Positions 10,762 to 19,881 of a stretch of 64,000 nt of DNA are shown here, one piece after another. The notes below the pieces were generated by a model. It searched no databases and had not been told where the DNA came from. It saw only the letters and a program-made list of their open reading frames with translations. Every line of letters starts with the position of its first letter. Positions within the stretch are counted from its first letter, which is position 1. Where the stretch lies: positions 186,001-250,000 of the forward strand of contig PGZZ01000006.1 in the NCBI GenBank assembly GCA_002841545.1, written 5' to 3'. The stretch comes from Firmicutes bacterium HGW-Firmicutes-16 (lineage in GTDB: Bacteria; Bacillota; Clostridia; Oscillospirales; Oscillospiraceae). The translations under genes and the position numbers were made by a program.

Positions 10762-10783
10762 TTGGCGTTTGGCCAAGTATAAT
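10762..10783 (+). promoter_or_regulatory. Inverted repeat abutting the -10 of the fusion gene
   Basis: TTGGC-gtttg-GCCAA (10762-10776) sits directly before a consensus TATAAT (10778-10783) in the divergent control region. There is no good -35, which is typical of an activated promoter. The repeat is a plausible binding site for the adjacent PucR-like protein, but its position inside the spacer would also suit a repressor. Confidence 0.5.
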
Positions 10784-10873
10784 TGTATTGTCGAAGGATT
10801 AACAATCGGCAAAAGACAAGTTAAGATTAAACGGAATGAATCCCGAAAAAATTACAAATATGGAGGTTTGCAA

Positions 10874-13684
10874 ATGTACGAGAAAATGTTTACCGAAGGC
10901 AAAATCGGCAAGCTGACACTGAAAAATCGTTTGGTAATGTCGCCGATGGGCATCGGACTTGCGGAGCTGGACGGCAGCCCGACCGATGAGATGATTGCTT
11001 TTTACGAAGCGCGTGCCGAGGGCGGAGCAGGACTTATCATCCCCGAAATTACGCGTGTGAACGATGTACACGGCGTTGGGCTTCTGCGCCAGCTCTCTGT
11101 CACAAAGGACAGGCACATTGAGCCGCTTGGCAAACTTGCGGCGGCAGTGCATAAGCACGGAGCGAAAATTTTCATACAACTGCATCATCCGGGACGTGAG
11201 ACGGTTTCCGACCTTACCGGCGGGCAAGCCGTTGTCGCCCCCTCGTCGGTCATGTGTAAATTTGTGAAGCAGGAAACCCGTGCACTTGAAAATTCCGAAG
11301 TCAAGGAGCTTGTGCAGCAGTTCATCGACGGCGCAGTGCGTGTAAAAAAATCAGGCTGCGACGGCGTTGAGCTCCACGCGGCGCACGGCTATCTTATAAA
11401 CCAGTTCCTTAGTCCCTATACGAACAAGCGTGAGGACGAATACGGTGGCAGCTTTGAAAACCGCCTGCGGTTTATAGCAGAAATTATAACGGGCATTCGC
11501 GCAAAATGCGGTCCCGATTTTCCGATTTGCGTACGCCTTTCCGTTGAGGAGTTTCTCGACAAAACCGGCGTCACGGAGGACTACATACATATTCAGGACG
11601 GCGTAAAGATTTCCATGGCGCTCGAAAAACTCGGCATTGACGTAATTAACGTCAGCTGTGGCATCTATGAAACGGGCTCCGTCTGCGTCGAGCCGAGCTC
11701 CTTCCCGCAGGGCTGGCGCCATGACCTAATTAAGGCTGTCAAGGACCATGTAGGTATCCCCGTTATCGGCAACTCCGCCTTCCGCGAACCTGCGATAGCC
11801 GAAAAATTCCTTGAAGACGGAATTGAGGACTTCGTCGGACTTGGCAGAGCGTGGCTTGCCGACGAGCAGTGGGGCAGAAAGGTGCAGGAGGGGCGAGAAA
11901 ATGAGCTTCGCAAGTGCATCACCTGCATGCGTTGCTTTGAGAGCCTCAACGAGTATAACGCCGCTGGGCTTCCGGCGGAGTGCGCCGTCAATCCGCGCTG
12001 TGCGCGCGAGCTTAAATACGGCTTGCCCGTCTGCGACGCGGAAGGACATAAGGCCGCGGTCATAGGTGCGGGTCCTGCCGGATTGAGCGCCGCCCTGACG
12101 CTTGCGGAGCGCGGAGTCAAGGTGACTTTAATCGATAAGGCTTCCGCCCTCGGTGGACTTGTGAACTTCGCGAAAGAGCCGCCGCACAAGGGCAGCATGA
12201 AGTGGCTTGCGGACTATTACGACGACGCTTTTAGCCGCTTGAGTGTGGATGTGCGCCTCAATACGGAAGCAACTCCCGAGCTCATCGACAGTCTTAAACC
12301 CGATGCTGTCGTCGTCGCCACAGGCGGCGCGGCAATAACGCCCGAGCTTCCAGGAGTTCACGCCGGAAATGTATTCAGCGTCGAAGATGTTTTAAGCGGA
12401 AAATCCGGACTTACAAAGAAAAACATTGTTCTAGTCGGCGCAGGCATGACTGGAATTGAAACGGCTGAATATCTCTGCGCCGCGGGGAACAGCGTCACGG
12501 TCGTTGACATGCTAAACAAAATCGCTCCCGACGGCAACGGCACGATAGTCGCGGACGTAATGGGACGTCTCAAGCAGTATAAGACCGAGTTTCTGCTTGA
12601 GCACACGCTTAAGGAGATAAAAGCGGACTCCGTCGTACTTGAGGAAAAGGCGAGTGGGCAGGAAAAGACAGTTCCGGCAGACGCCGTGGTGCTCTCGCTC
12701 GGCATGCGTCCGAACAAGGAGCTTGCGGATGAGCTGAAGGCCAAGGGCTACGACACCTATGTCATAGGCGACGCGGTCAAGGTCGGAAAAATCGCGCCCG
12801 CGACTCGCTCAGGTTTCGAAATCGGACGCAAGCTGTTTCTAAAACAGCCGAAGGCTCCGAGCTTCATCTCGTCGATGGAGGATTTGCAGAAGTTCGCGAA
12901 AACCTCGCTGATGGGCGATCAGGAAGGTCTATACATGGCGTTCATGACGGACCCAATGGCGGTGAGACGCCTCGTGCCGCGCCCGCTGAGACCCTATCCG
13001 ATGCCGGTTGCAACGCTTTCAATCTGTCATGTCAATAAGCCCTCGTTTGCTGACGAATACTATGAGGCGATACTATCAGTCCTCGTAACTCATGATTTTG
13101 ATTTGGGACTCTATCCCGTTGCCCTCGTGCTAGGTGGGCCCGGCTCCGAAATGGCGACCTACTTCGGGCGCGACATGGGTCATATGCCGAAAAAGCTCGG
13201 TGCGGACTTCGATTTGCGCCGCGACGGCGACACGGTTACCGCAAAGGTGTCTCGTAAGGGAGTGGAGCTAATTAACGCGAAGCTCGATATAGGCGAATAT
13301 AACAGCCCCCTCACCGACGTTGTCTATCAGTTTCCGAGAGCGGGTGAAAAGAGTGAGGGATCGGGCTTCTTCTTTGATTTCAACTTCACCTCGGATGAGG
13401 CGGGTAAGCCGCATTTTGTCAACGGCGGGCTTTATCAGAACTTCTGCGAATATACCTACAAGGCTTGGGAGCCGGGCTTTGCCTCGCTCAAGCTGCAGTC
13501 CGGCAAGGATGACCCGTGGGCGGAGCTGCCGATAAGCACCATAATCGGCGGAGCTTATTGCAAGAATGACCTGCTACTCAAGGGTATGAAGCTCGTCGAG
13601 CATGTCGACGCCGAAAAGATTTTCCCGTATCTGCTCACCGGCAGATATGACCGTACCGGCTTCATGGATACAGGAAAAATCTGA
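10874..13684 (+). CDS. OYE/FAD oxidoreductase fused to an acetoacetate-decarboxylase-like domain
   Basis: A 936-residue three-part protein. Residues 1 to about 340 form an Old Yellow Enzyme-like FMN barrel (QLHHPGRE, FLSPYTNKREDEYGGS). A cysteine cluster at 348, 351, 354 and 370 is the probable [4Fe-4S] site. An FAD/NAD(P) module follows (GAGPAG at 398-403; second Rossmann motif VLVGAGMTGIE), as in 2,4-dienoyl-CoA reductase and the bile-acid enzymes BaiCD/BaiH. Residues from about 680 to the end match the acetoacetate decarboxylase family, including a PKK motif at 772-774 where that family has its Schiff-base lysine. I chose the ATG with GGAGG ten bases upstream. The fusion suggests reduction of an unsaturated acid coupled to decarboxylation; the substrate is unknown. 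Confidence 0.85.
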   Translation: MYEKMFTEGKIGKLTLKNRLVMSPMGIGLAELDGSPTDEMIAFYEARAEGGAGLIIPEITRVNDVHGVGLLRQLSVTKDRHIEPLGKLAAAVHKHGAKIFIQLHHPGRETVSDLTGGQAVVAPSSVMCKFVKQETRALENSEVKELVQQFIDGAVRVKKSGCDGVELHAAHGYLINQFLSPYTNKREDEYGGSFENRLRFIAEIITGIRAKCGPDFPICVRLSVEEFLDKTGVTEDYIHIQDGVKISMALEKLGIDVINVSCGIYETGSVCVEPSSFPQGWRHDLIKAVKDHVGIPVIGNSAFREPAIAEKFLEDGIEDFVGLGRAWLADEQWGRKVQEGRENELRKCITCMRCFESLNEYNAAGLPAECAVNPRCARELKYGLPVCDAEGHKAAVIGAGPAGLSAALTLAERGVKVTLIDKASALGGLVNFAKEPPHKGSMKWLADYYDDAFSRLSVDVRLNTEATPELIDSLKPDAVVVATGGAAITPELPGVHAGNVFSVEDVLSGKSGLTKKNIVLVGAGMTGIETAEYLCAAGNSVTVVDMLNKIAPDGNGTIVADVMGRLKQYKTEFLLEHTLKEIKADSVVLEEKASGQEKTVPADAVVLSLGMRPNKELADELKAKGYDTYVIGDAVKVGKIAPATRSGFEIGRKLFLKQPKAPSFISSMEDLQKFAKTSLMGDQEGLYMAFMTDPMAVRRLVPRPLRPYPMPVATLSICHVNKPSFADEYYEAILSVLVTHDFDLGLYPVALVLGGPGSEMATYFGRDMGHMPKKLGADFDLRRDGDTVTAKVSRKGVELINAKLDIGEYNSPLTDVVYQFPRAGEKSEGSGFFFDFNFTSDEAGKPHFVNGGLYQNFCEYTYKAWEPGFASLKLQSGKDDPWAELPISTIIGGAYCKNDLLLKGMKLVEHVDAEKIFPYLLTGRYDRTGFMDTGKI

Positions 13685-13706
13685 TTGCGCTACGCTGAAT
13701 AGATTA

Positions 13707-13749
13707 TTAAACAGCCGGAATGTTACCGCGTAACATTCCGGCTGTTTAA
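13707..13749. terminator. Bidirectional terminator between convergent genes
   Basis: A perfect 20-bp stem with a 3-base loop, flanked by A-rich and T-rich sequence on both sides, separates the fusion gene from the convergent permease gene. Confidence 0.9.
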
Positions 13750-13768
13750 TTTTGATGAATAGGGGAAG

Positions 13769-15739
13769 TCAGCTAACGATTTTATAATAAATCTTCGCGG
13801 TGAGCATATAGACAACGCCGTAGATGAGGGCGAAAACGGCGACTGTTGCAAGAGTACAGACAGCGAAGAGGGTTACGTTGGTGAGGTTGAAAATCAGAAG
13901 GAGCTTAGTAATCATCTTAAAGGCAAAAGCGATGTGCACAACCGCCATGCCGAGCGGCAGGAAGAATACAACTAGCACCTGACTGCGTATGGCCTTTTTA
14001 ATTTCGGGACGGCTTAGACCGACCTTTTGCATTATCTCAAAGCGTTCCTTGTCGTCATAGCCCTCCGAGAGCTGTTTGTAATAGATGATGAGCACCGTTG
14101 CAATGAGAAAAATGAGTCCGAGGAATAGTCCAAGGAAAAGAAAGCCGCCGTTCATAGCATAGACGTCCGTCTTGCCGGCATCAATGCTTGCAATATGCGT
14201 GTAGTCATAGCTGCCGGAGGATATAGCGGTGTTCCCCATTGCGCTTTCCATAGCGTCACAGCAAGCGATTTTCTGCGCGCTTGTTCCGGAGAGGTCGAAG
14301 CCATAATACCAGTCCGGTGCTACAAGCGTTTGAGCGCCGCAGATTTCCGTAAAGCTATCATCCGCAACAACGATGATGAAACGATAGGGAATCAGGGTTG
14401 CCTGTTTGGAGATTGCGGGAAAGCTCACGAGCTCGCGCGTGATTTTATAATCCGTGCCGAGCAACGAAAAGCTACCATCGAGCTGTGAGTTATCGGCATA
14501 TATGAAAGCCTCGTTCGGCGAAAGCGTAATCGTTTCGCCCAGCATACGTCCGTATTCCGAGGCGGGGAGAAGATAGACATTGGAATTGTCAGTCTGATTA
14601 GTATAGGCGTGGAGGGTGTCTCCAAAATCGGCGTTTTCAAGTTTTGTTGAAAATGAGAGGGAATAGAAGTCGGTGATATTACTCATCTCAAGTCCGCTGT
14701 CAGTAACCGATTTGTCGATTGCGGAGCGAAAATCGTCGCGCGCCGAGCCTGTCGGAGCACTGACGGTTACAATCAGTTCGGTGGGGAAGGAGTTTTTCAG
14801 CGAATCCGCTGTGCCGAGGTATAGGCAGACTGTGCCGGAAACCATGACAAGCACCATGGTCGCGAGTATGCAAATGTTCGCAAGCCCGACGGCATTCTGC
14901 TTCATGCGGTAAATCATGCCTGAAACAGGGATGAAATGCCTTGTAGTGTAGTAGTAATTGGGTCTGCTGCGAAGACGTTTTAATATCGCGATGCTGCTTG
15001 CCGTGAAAAGTAAGTAAGTGCCGATAATGACAAGAAGCACAGCAACAAAGAACAGCAGTATCGCCTGAAGCGGAGCGTCCGTGACAATGGCAATCCAGTA
15101 ACCCGCACCCAGAGCTAGAACTCCGAGTATCGCGAGAATCCACTTGGTTTTTGGTTCCTTTTCTCCGACATTGCCGCCGCGAAGCAGCTCGATTGGTTTT
15201 GAGAGCTTGATGCGGACGAGGTTTGATATAAGAATTACAAGGAAGATTCCGCAGAAAAGATATACACTGTATAGGATGCCCTTTATGGAGATTTCAAAAC
15301 CGTAGGGGACAGAAAAAGCTATGAGCTTACAGAGCACCAGAAGTGTGAGCTTCGAGAGCAGTATACCTAGCGCGATGCCGCAGACGAGGGTTATAAGCGT
15401 CACATAGAGAGTTTCAAAAAACAGGACGCCCGCGATATTACCCTTGCCCATGCCGAGGATATTATAAAGGCCCAGCTCCTTTTGGCGGCGCTTCATCAGA
15501 AAGCTGTTGGTGTAAAAGAGGAAGATCGCCGAAAAGAAACCGACGACGATGCATCCAAGCTGCATAATGAAATAAAGCGCCTCGTGTAGCCCCTCGGTCG
15601 CGGGGTTATAAGCGAGAAAGCACATTATATAAAACATTGCCGTTGTGGCTATGCAGGTGAGTATAAATGGAAGATAAAACTGTTTGTTGCGGCGAATGTT
15701 CTGGACAGCGAGCTTTGGATAAAAGGCGGACTTACGCAT
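13769..15739 (-). CDS. Bce-type ABC transporter permease (FtsX-like)
   Basis: A large permease of about 656 residues. It has an N-terminal membrane segment after IRRNKQFYLPF, an FtsX-like helix bundle, a long extracellular region between two helix groups (about residues 310-520), and a C-terminal helix bundle. This is the layout of BceB/VraG/YtsD permeases that detect and remove peptide antibiotics such as bacitracin. It overlaps the ATPase gene by a few bases. A GTG three codons upstream is an alternative start; I prefer the ATG because AGGCGG lies eight bases before it. The specific antibiotic is not predictable from sequence. Confidence 0.85.
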   Translation of the reverse strand: MRKSAFYPKLAVQNIRRNKQFYLPFILTCIATTAMFYIMCFLAYNPATEGLHEALYFIMQLGCIVVGFFSAIFLFYTNSFLMKRRQKELGLYNILGMGKGNIAGVLFFETLYVTLITLVCGIALGILLSKLTLLVLCKLIAFSVPYGFEISIKGILYSVYLFCGIFLVILISNLVRIKLSKPIELLRGGNVGEKEPKTKWILAILGVLALGAGYWIAIVTDAPLQAILLFFVAVLLVIIGTYLLFTASSIAILKRLRSRPNYYYTTRHFIPVSGMIYRMKQNAVGLANICILATMVLVMVSGTVCLYLGTADSLKNSFPTELIVTVSAPTGSARDDFRSAIDKSVTDSGLEMSNITDFYSLSFSTKLENADFGDTLHAYTNQTDNSNVYLLPASEYGRMLGETITLSPNEAFIYADNSQLDGSFSLLGTDYKITRELVSFPAISKQATLIPYRFIIVVADDSFTEICGAQTLVAPDWYYGFDLSGTSAQKIACCDAMESAMGNTAISSGSYDYTHIASIDAGKTDVYAMNGGFLFLGLFLGLIFLIATVLIIYYKQLSEGYDDKERFEIMQKVGLSRPEIKKAIRSQVLVVFFLPLGMAVVHIAFAFKMITKLLLIFNLTNVTLFAVCTLATVAVFALIYGVVYMLTAKIYYKIVS

Positions 15740-16499
15740 TTTTGTCACCGCCTGTTGCCATAGCAGTAAGCGTGTCAGAAATCACCCCGAACATCTCGTC
15801 GTTAGTCCTTTCACCGCGGTAAAGCTGGTTAAAAATCTCACCGTCGCGCAGGAAGAGAACCCTGCCCGCGTTTGATGCCGCCTTAACGCTGTGAGTGACC
15901 ATGAGTATTGTCTGACCGGAGGAGTTTATGTCTTTAAAAACCTCCAGCAAAGCGTCCGCAGAGTGTGAGTCCAAGGCACCCGTCGGCTCATCTGCGAGGA
16001 TGATGCGCGGGTTTGTGATGAGAGCTCTTGCAATGGCACAGCGCTGCTTCTGCCCGCCAGAAATCTCATAGGGGAATTTATCGAGAATGTCAGTGATGCC
16101 TAGCCTGTAGGATATCGGTATTATGCGCTCACTCATTTCCTTGTGGCCTTTTCCTGCGAGAACGAGCGGAAGAAAGATGTTGTCACGCAAAGAGAAGGTG
16201 TCCAACAGGTTAAAATCCTGAAAAACAAAGCCGAGGTTATCGCGGCGGAAAGAGGCGAGATCTCTTTCGGGAATAAGGAGAGTGCTCTTGCCCTCAAGCA
16301 CAACTTCGCCGCCTGTCGGTCTGTCAAGGGTTGCGAGTATGTTCAGGAGCGTCGTTTTGCCGGAACCGCTTTCGCCCATGATTGCGATGTATTCGCCCTT
16401 TTCGGCTGTGAAATTGACGTTTGTCAGAGCCTGCACCTTTACGTTCCCGAAACGTGTGGCGTAGGTCTTTTTTAAGTTTTTGACTTCAAGTAATGTCAT
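15732..16499 (-). CDS. Bce-type ABC transporter ATPase
   Basis: A 255-residue MacB/BceA-class ATPase with Walker A GESGSGKTTLLNIL, signature [15 protein letters not shown], and Walker B RIILADEPTGALD followed by the H-loop MVTHS. It powers the adjacent FtsX-like permease. CGGAGG precedes the ATG. A 22-bp palindrome lies upstream, between this gene and the histidine kinase gene, as expected for a Bce-type transporter controlled by its own two-component system. Confidence 0.93.
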   Translation of the reverse strand: MTLLEVKNLKKTYATRFGNVKVQALTNVNFTAEKGEYIAIMGESGSGKTTLLNILATLDRPTGGEVVLEGKSTLLIPERDLASFRRDNLGFVFQDFNLLDTFSLRDNIFLPLVLAGKGHKEMSERIIPISYRLGITDILDKFPYEISGGQKQRCAIARALITNPRIILADEPTGALDSHSADALLEVFKDINSSGQTILMVTHSVKAASNAGRVLFLRDGEIFNQLYRGERTNDEMFGVISDTLTAMATGGDKNA

Positions 16500-16585
16500 A
16501 ATAAGCCTCCGTAATATTTGTTACGGTTTTATTTTATCGAAAAGCCGGAATGTTTGCCATTTCTTTGACTTACATTTCGGCTCGA

Positions 16586-16607
16586 AACCTTACAATTTTG
16601 CAAGGTT
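16586..16607. promoter_or_regulatory. Palindrome upstream of the bceAB-like pair
   Basis: The sequence AACCTT-ACAATTTTGC-AAGGTT is a near-perfect 22-bp inverted repeat, with an inner CAA/TTG pair also symmetric. It sits three bases past the histidine kinase stop and about 87 bases before the ATPase start. The position and form fit the binding site of a BceR-type response regulator. Confidence 0.65.
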
Positions 16608-16609
16608 AA

Positions 16610-17590
16610 CTATTCAAATGTTGTTTCAGCGCTCTTGAGGTCGAGTTTTACACTGGTTCCGACTCCGACCTTCGAAGTGATTTCAAGCCCGTGACCGAGC
16701 CTTGTGAGTATGCCTTTAACGAGGAAGAGCCCTATGCCGGTGGATTTTTTGTCAGCTCTGCCGCTTGCGCCGGTATAGCCCTTTTCGCAAACACGAGGAA
16801 GATCCTCAGCCCTAATACCTATTCCAGTGTCTTCGATGATGAGCGTTTCTCCCTCGGCATAGATGCTTATTTTTCCGCTGTGAGTATATTTCAGTGAGTT
16901 TGAAAAGAGCTGTTCGACGACGAAGGAGAGCCATTTTTCGTCGGTGAGGACGGTCAAGTGCGTTTCCTCGAACGAAAAATCCAGCTTCTTAAGCGCGAAG
17001 AGCCTTGCGTATTTGCGTAGGGAGCTTTTGATGATTTCATCCAAAGCGCATTTTCTTATGAGCAGGTCTCTTGATTCGCTGCTTAAGCGGACATATTGGA
17101 GAACCATGTCGACGTACTGCTCAGTCTTAAAGAGCTCGGCGAGGAGGAGAGAGTTGTTGGCTCCGGAGTCCTCAGCGAGAAGAAGCCGCATTGCGGCTAT
17201 AGGCGTTTTTATCTGATGGACCCATAGAGTATAGTAGTCCTCGGTGTCACGTCTAGCCCCGTCCGCCTCGCTGCGAATCTTCAAATTCTGCGCGTAAAGA
17301 CTTCGGAGCATATCCTGATAGTCGGCTTCTATTATTCCGTTCGGCTCGGGCAGTCCGTACAGACCAATTTCGATATTGTGCATAAGCTCGATGAGAGCTC
17401 TGTGACACGAGATGTTGTGCCAGAGGCCGAAGCCGAAAGCCACGAGACCCACACAAAAGCATAGGAGTGCGGCATAAAGCACAGCCTCAGTCTCAAGATC
17501 ATAGAGCGAGAAGACAACAGCGAAAATCAAAACGAACAGACTAAAAAGTACGATTATTTTATAGTGGCGCTTAAGATAGAAAAAAAACAT
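16610..17590 (-). CDS. BceS-like intramembrane-sensing histidine kinase
   Basis: A 326-residue kinase with two N-terminal membrane helices (about residues 11-31 and 36-57) joined by only a few residues, so it has almost no extracellular sensor. The H-box is HQIKTPIAAMRLLL, with His125 as phosphorylation site, followed by a HATPase_c domain (QLFSNSLKYTHSG, DTGIGI, GIGLFLVKGI). This is the intramembrane-sensing type that takes its signal from a Bce-type transporter, encoded just downstream. It starts two bases after the response regulator stop. Confidence 0.92.
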   Translation of the reverse strand: MFFFYLKRHYKIIVLFSLFVLIFAVVFSLYDLETEAVLYAALLCFCVGLVAFGFGLWHNISCHRALIELMHNIEIGLYGLPEPNGIIEADYQDMLRSLYAQNLKIRSEADGARRDTEDYYTLWVHQIKTPIAAMRLLLAEDSGANNSLLLAELFKTEQYVDMVLQYVRLSSESRDLLIRKCALDEIIKSSLRKYARLFALKKLDFSFEETHLTVLTDEKWLSFVVEQLFSNSLKYTHSGKISIYAEGETLIIEDTGIGIRAEDLPRVCEKGYTGASGRADKKSTGIGLFLVKGILTRLGHGLEITSKVGVGTSVKLDLKSAETTFE

Positions 17591-17592
17591 AT

Positions 17593-18267
17593 TCAGTCTC
17601 CCACCATGTAGCCGATACCTTTTTTTGTGGTAATGAAGTTAATGAGTCCCGTTTCCTCAAGCTTTCGGCGCAGGCGCGTAATGTTTACGGTGAGCGTATT
17701 TTCGTCCACGAAGCTGTCACTTTCCCAAAGACGCGTCATAATCTCGTCGCGCGTGACGATGCTGCCCTTATTCTCGATAAGCATCTGGAGCATCTTGAAT
17801 TCGTTTTTCGTAAGCTCTGTCTTTCTGCCTTCAAAAGTTAGGGTAGCGTCCGCAATGCTCAAAACTGCGCCGCCGCTTTCAAGAAGTTTCGTTGGAGCTG
17901 TGAAATCATAGGCTCTCCGTAGCAGAGCCTGCACCTTTGCAGTGAGTACATCGAAATCAAAGGGCTTCGCGATGAAGTCATCGCCGCCCATATTGACTGC
18001 CATAACGATGTTCATGTTGTCCGATGCGGAGGAGACGAAAATTATCGGTACTTTCGAAACGCGCCGAATTTCCGAACACCAGTGATAACCGTTAAAAAAG
18101 GGTAAGGAGATGTCCATGAGCACAAGCTGGGGATCGAAGTCCGCAAACTCGGAGAGGACGTTTTCAAAGTTCGTGGCGCAGCGCGCCGAACAGCCCCAAG
18201 CGCTTATACGGCGCTTGATGGCCTCGGCTATAACCGTGTCGTCTTCAACGATAAATACCCTGTGCAT
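17593..18267 (-). CDS. OmpR-family response regulator
   Basis: A 224-residue regulator with an intact receiver (VEDD acidic pocket, Asp52 in LVLMDISLP, Lys in AKPF) and a C-terminal winged-helix domain (MTRLWESDSFVDENTLTVNI), typical of BceR. It pairs with the kinase encoded two bases downstream. It probably activates the bceAB-like genes through the palindrome at 16586-16607. GGAG precedes the ATG. It lies 20 bases after the DUF4097 gene, so it may be read from the padR promoter. Confidence 0.93.
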   Translation of the reverse strand: MHRVFIVEDDTVIAEAIKRRISAWGCSARCATNFENVLSEFADFDPQLVLMDISLPFFNGYHWCSEIRRVSKVPIIFVSSASDNMNIVMAVNMGGDDFIAKPFDFDVLTAKVQALLRRAYDFTAPTKLLESGGAVLSIADATLTFEGRKTELTKNEFKMLQMLIENKGSIVTRDEIMTRLWESDSFVDENTLTVNITRLRRKLEETGLINFITTKKGIGYMVGD

Positions 18268-18287
18268 TCTGGTTTCTCCCTAAGTAA

Positions 18288-19310
18288 TCATTTTTGGAAG
18301 CTAATATCGATGCTGCCGGAGGTAGTAGAGAAATCAAGCGTTCTCTCTCCGCGTCCTCTGTGACCGGACAGATTGTTGCGGCCCGAAACGGTTTCCGTGT
18401 AAGCAGTGTAATCGTCCGAAGCACCCTTGACCGAGCCCGAAATGTCACCCGATACTGTGGAAAACTTTATCTCGCGGAAATCGACCTTATTCAGTCCGAC
18501 TCTTCCGGAGGTACTGGAAAAGTCTGCCTTCATACCCGAAACATTTTTTAGTGTTGTTTCGCCTGAGACTGTCGAAACTGAGAGATCCTTCGCATCGACG
18601 TTTTCAGCATACACCTCGCCGGAAACACTTTCAAGGGTAAGAGGAATTTTGCCGCTGATATCCTGGAGTCTAATTTCGCCGGAGACTGTGCCGCCTTTGA
18701 TGCTTGCGACATCAATGGAGCGCAGCTCGATACCGCCGGAGGTAGTCCCTGTTCCGAGGGTTTTAGCCTTGCAGTCACTTATATCAACATCGCCGGAAAC
18801 ACTGTAGATATTCATTTCGTCCTTCATGTCGATATCTGATATTGTAATGTCGCTTGAAGCTCCGTTAATATTAAGCTCACCCTCGCGTCCCGCGGGAAGG
18901 CTAAGTTCAACGTTTAACTTTTCGGAGCTTCCGATGATACCTATAATTGAATAGTTTTTCTGCTTCTGTGTTAGAGTGACTTTGTCGTCCTTTTCTACAT
19001 ACTCAAAATAAGTATTTTCGGTGTTGTCATAGGAGAGGTGTACCTTTCCGTCCTCAGAGGGCGAAACGGTAACGTCGGCGGATACGACATTTATTATAAT
19101 TTTCTGACCATTTTCTTTTATGTCCTTGTCGATGTGCTCTTCCTTAAAGCTGGACTCGTCTACGAGACTTGAATTCTCGCCGCTGTCCCAACCCCAGGAG
19201 AGCTTTGAATAGTTGAAGCCTACGCTCATTGAAATGCAGAGCCAGATGAGAACTCCCGCTCCAAAAATGGAGAGAGCGACTATAAGTGCTGTTTTAGTGT
19301 TTTTGTTCAT
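18288..19310 (-). CDS. DUF4097 family membrane-anchored beta-helix protein
   Basis: A 340-residue protein with one N-terminal membrane helix (TALIVALSIFGAGVLIWLC) and an extracellular part built of repeats about 20 residues long, each carrying a (T/V)SG turn (for example VSGEVDIS, VSGEIRL, VSGEVYA, VSGETTL, VSGDISG). This is the DUF4097 beta-helix, often found with PadR, DUF1700 and cell-envelope-stress systems. The function is not established. I chose MNKNTKTAL as the start because AAAGGAAG precedes it; the frame is open for 20 more codons inside the DUF1700 gene. Confidence 0.85.
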   Translation of the reverse strand: MNKNTKTALIVALSIFGAGVLIWLCISMSVGFNYSKLSWGWDSGENSSLVDESSFKEEHIDKDIKENGQKIIINVVSADVTVSPSEDGKVHLSYDNTENTYFEYVEKDDKVTLTQKQKNYSIIGIIGSSEKLNVELSLPAGREGELNINGASSDITISDIDMKDEMNIYSVSGDVDISDCKAKTLGTGTTSGGIELRSIDVASIKGGTVSGEIRLQDISGKIPLTLESVSGEVYAENVDAKDLSVSTVSGETTLKNVSGMKADFSSTSGRVGLNKVDFREIKFSTVSGDISGSVKGASDDYTAYTETVSGRNNLSGHRGRGERTLDFSTTSGSIDISFQK

Positions 19311-19311
19311 T

Positions 19312-19881
19312 TTAATATACTTCCTTTCTGCTTTTGACCATCTGCCACATAGCGGGCGTTGCCTTAGCATATGCCTGCGCTATGTATAAAACGGGAATAA
19401 ACATTGCGATACCGAGTCCTGAGCCTGCAAGACCTATGCCGAATATTGCAAATGCAGCGCCGGCGCTTGAGCCCAAGTACATGAAAAGTCCGACAATGCC
19501 CGCGACACCGCTGACAACGAGTGCCGCAGATACAAGAAAGAGCGCTCCGATAATCACCCACACGAGCGCATAGACCGTCAGTACTGTCAGAGATATCGTG
19601 AGAAGTACCGGAAACCACAGAGGGAAGCCCAATACTATTAGAACAATTTCCCAGACACTATGCTTTGCTTTGAGCTGACCTTGCGCTCTTGCCTCGGTGA
19701 TTATGCGCTCCGCCGCGGCCTCGACACTTTCAAGCTCGGCCACGACGACCTCTTCGGAAATTCCTTCTTCCATGCGATCATCTATGACTTCGCTGAAATA
19801 TGCGAGTGACTTTTCGCGCTCGGCTCGAGTTATCTGTCTTAGCGCGCGCCCTAATTTTTTTAAATACTCATTTTTTGTCAT
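19312..19881 (-). CDS. DUF1700 (HAAS-domain) membrane protein
   Basis: A 189-residue protein with an N-terminal helical HAAS domain (MTKNEYLKKLGRALRQI, then EREKSLAYFSEVIDDRMEEG) and several hydrophobic helices between residues 75 and 180. DUF1700 proteins nearly always follow a PadR regulator and precede a DUF4097 protein, as here; the role is probably envelope-stress sensing but is unproven. The start overlaps the padR end by 14 bases, and the stop is one base from the next start, so the three genes are one translational unit. Confidence 0.87.
   Translation of the reverse strand: MTKNEYLKKLGRALRQITRAEREKSLAYFSEVIDDRMEEGISEEVVVAELESVEAAAERIITEARAQGQLKAKHSVWEIVLIVLGFPLWFPVLLTISLTVLTVYALVWVIIGALFLVSAALVVSGVAGIVGLFMYLGSSAGAAFAIFGIGLAGSGLGIAMFIPVLYIAQAYAKATPAMWQMVKSRKEVY

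Noticed and set aside
13707-13749. Long perfect palindrome as a mobile-element end or recombination site
   Set aside because: Its size, short loop and place between convergent genes fit a bidirectional terminator, with no transposase nearby.
18288-19310. Repeated (T/V)SG codons in the DUF4097 gene as a DNA tandem repeat
   Set aside because: The repetition is at the protein level (beta-helix turns), and the DNA units are diverged.
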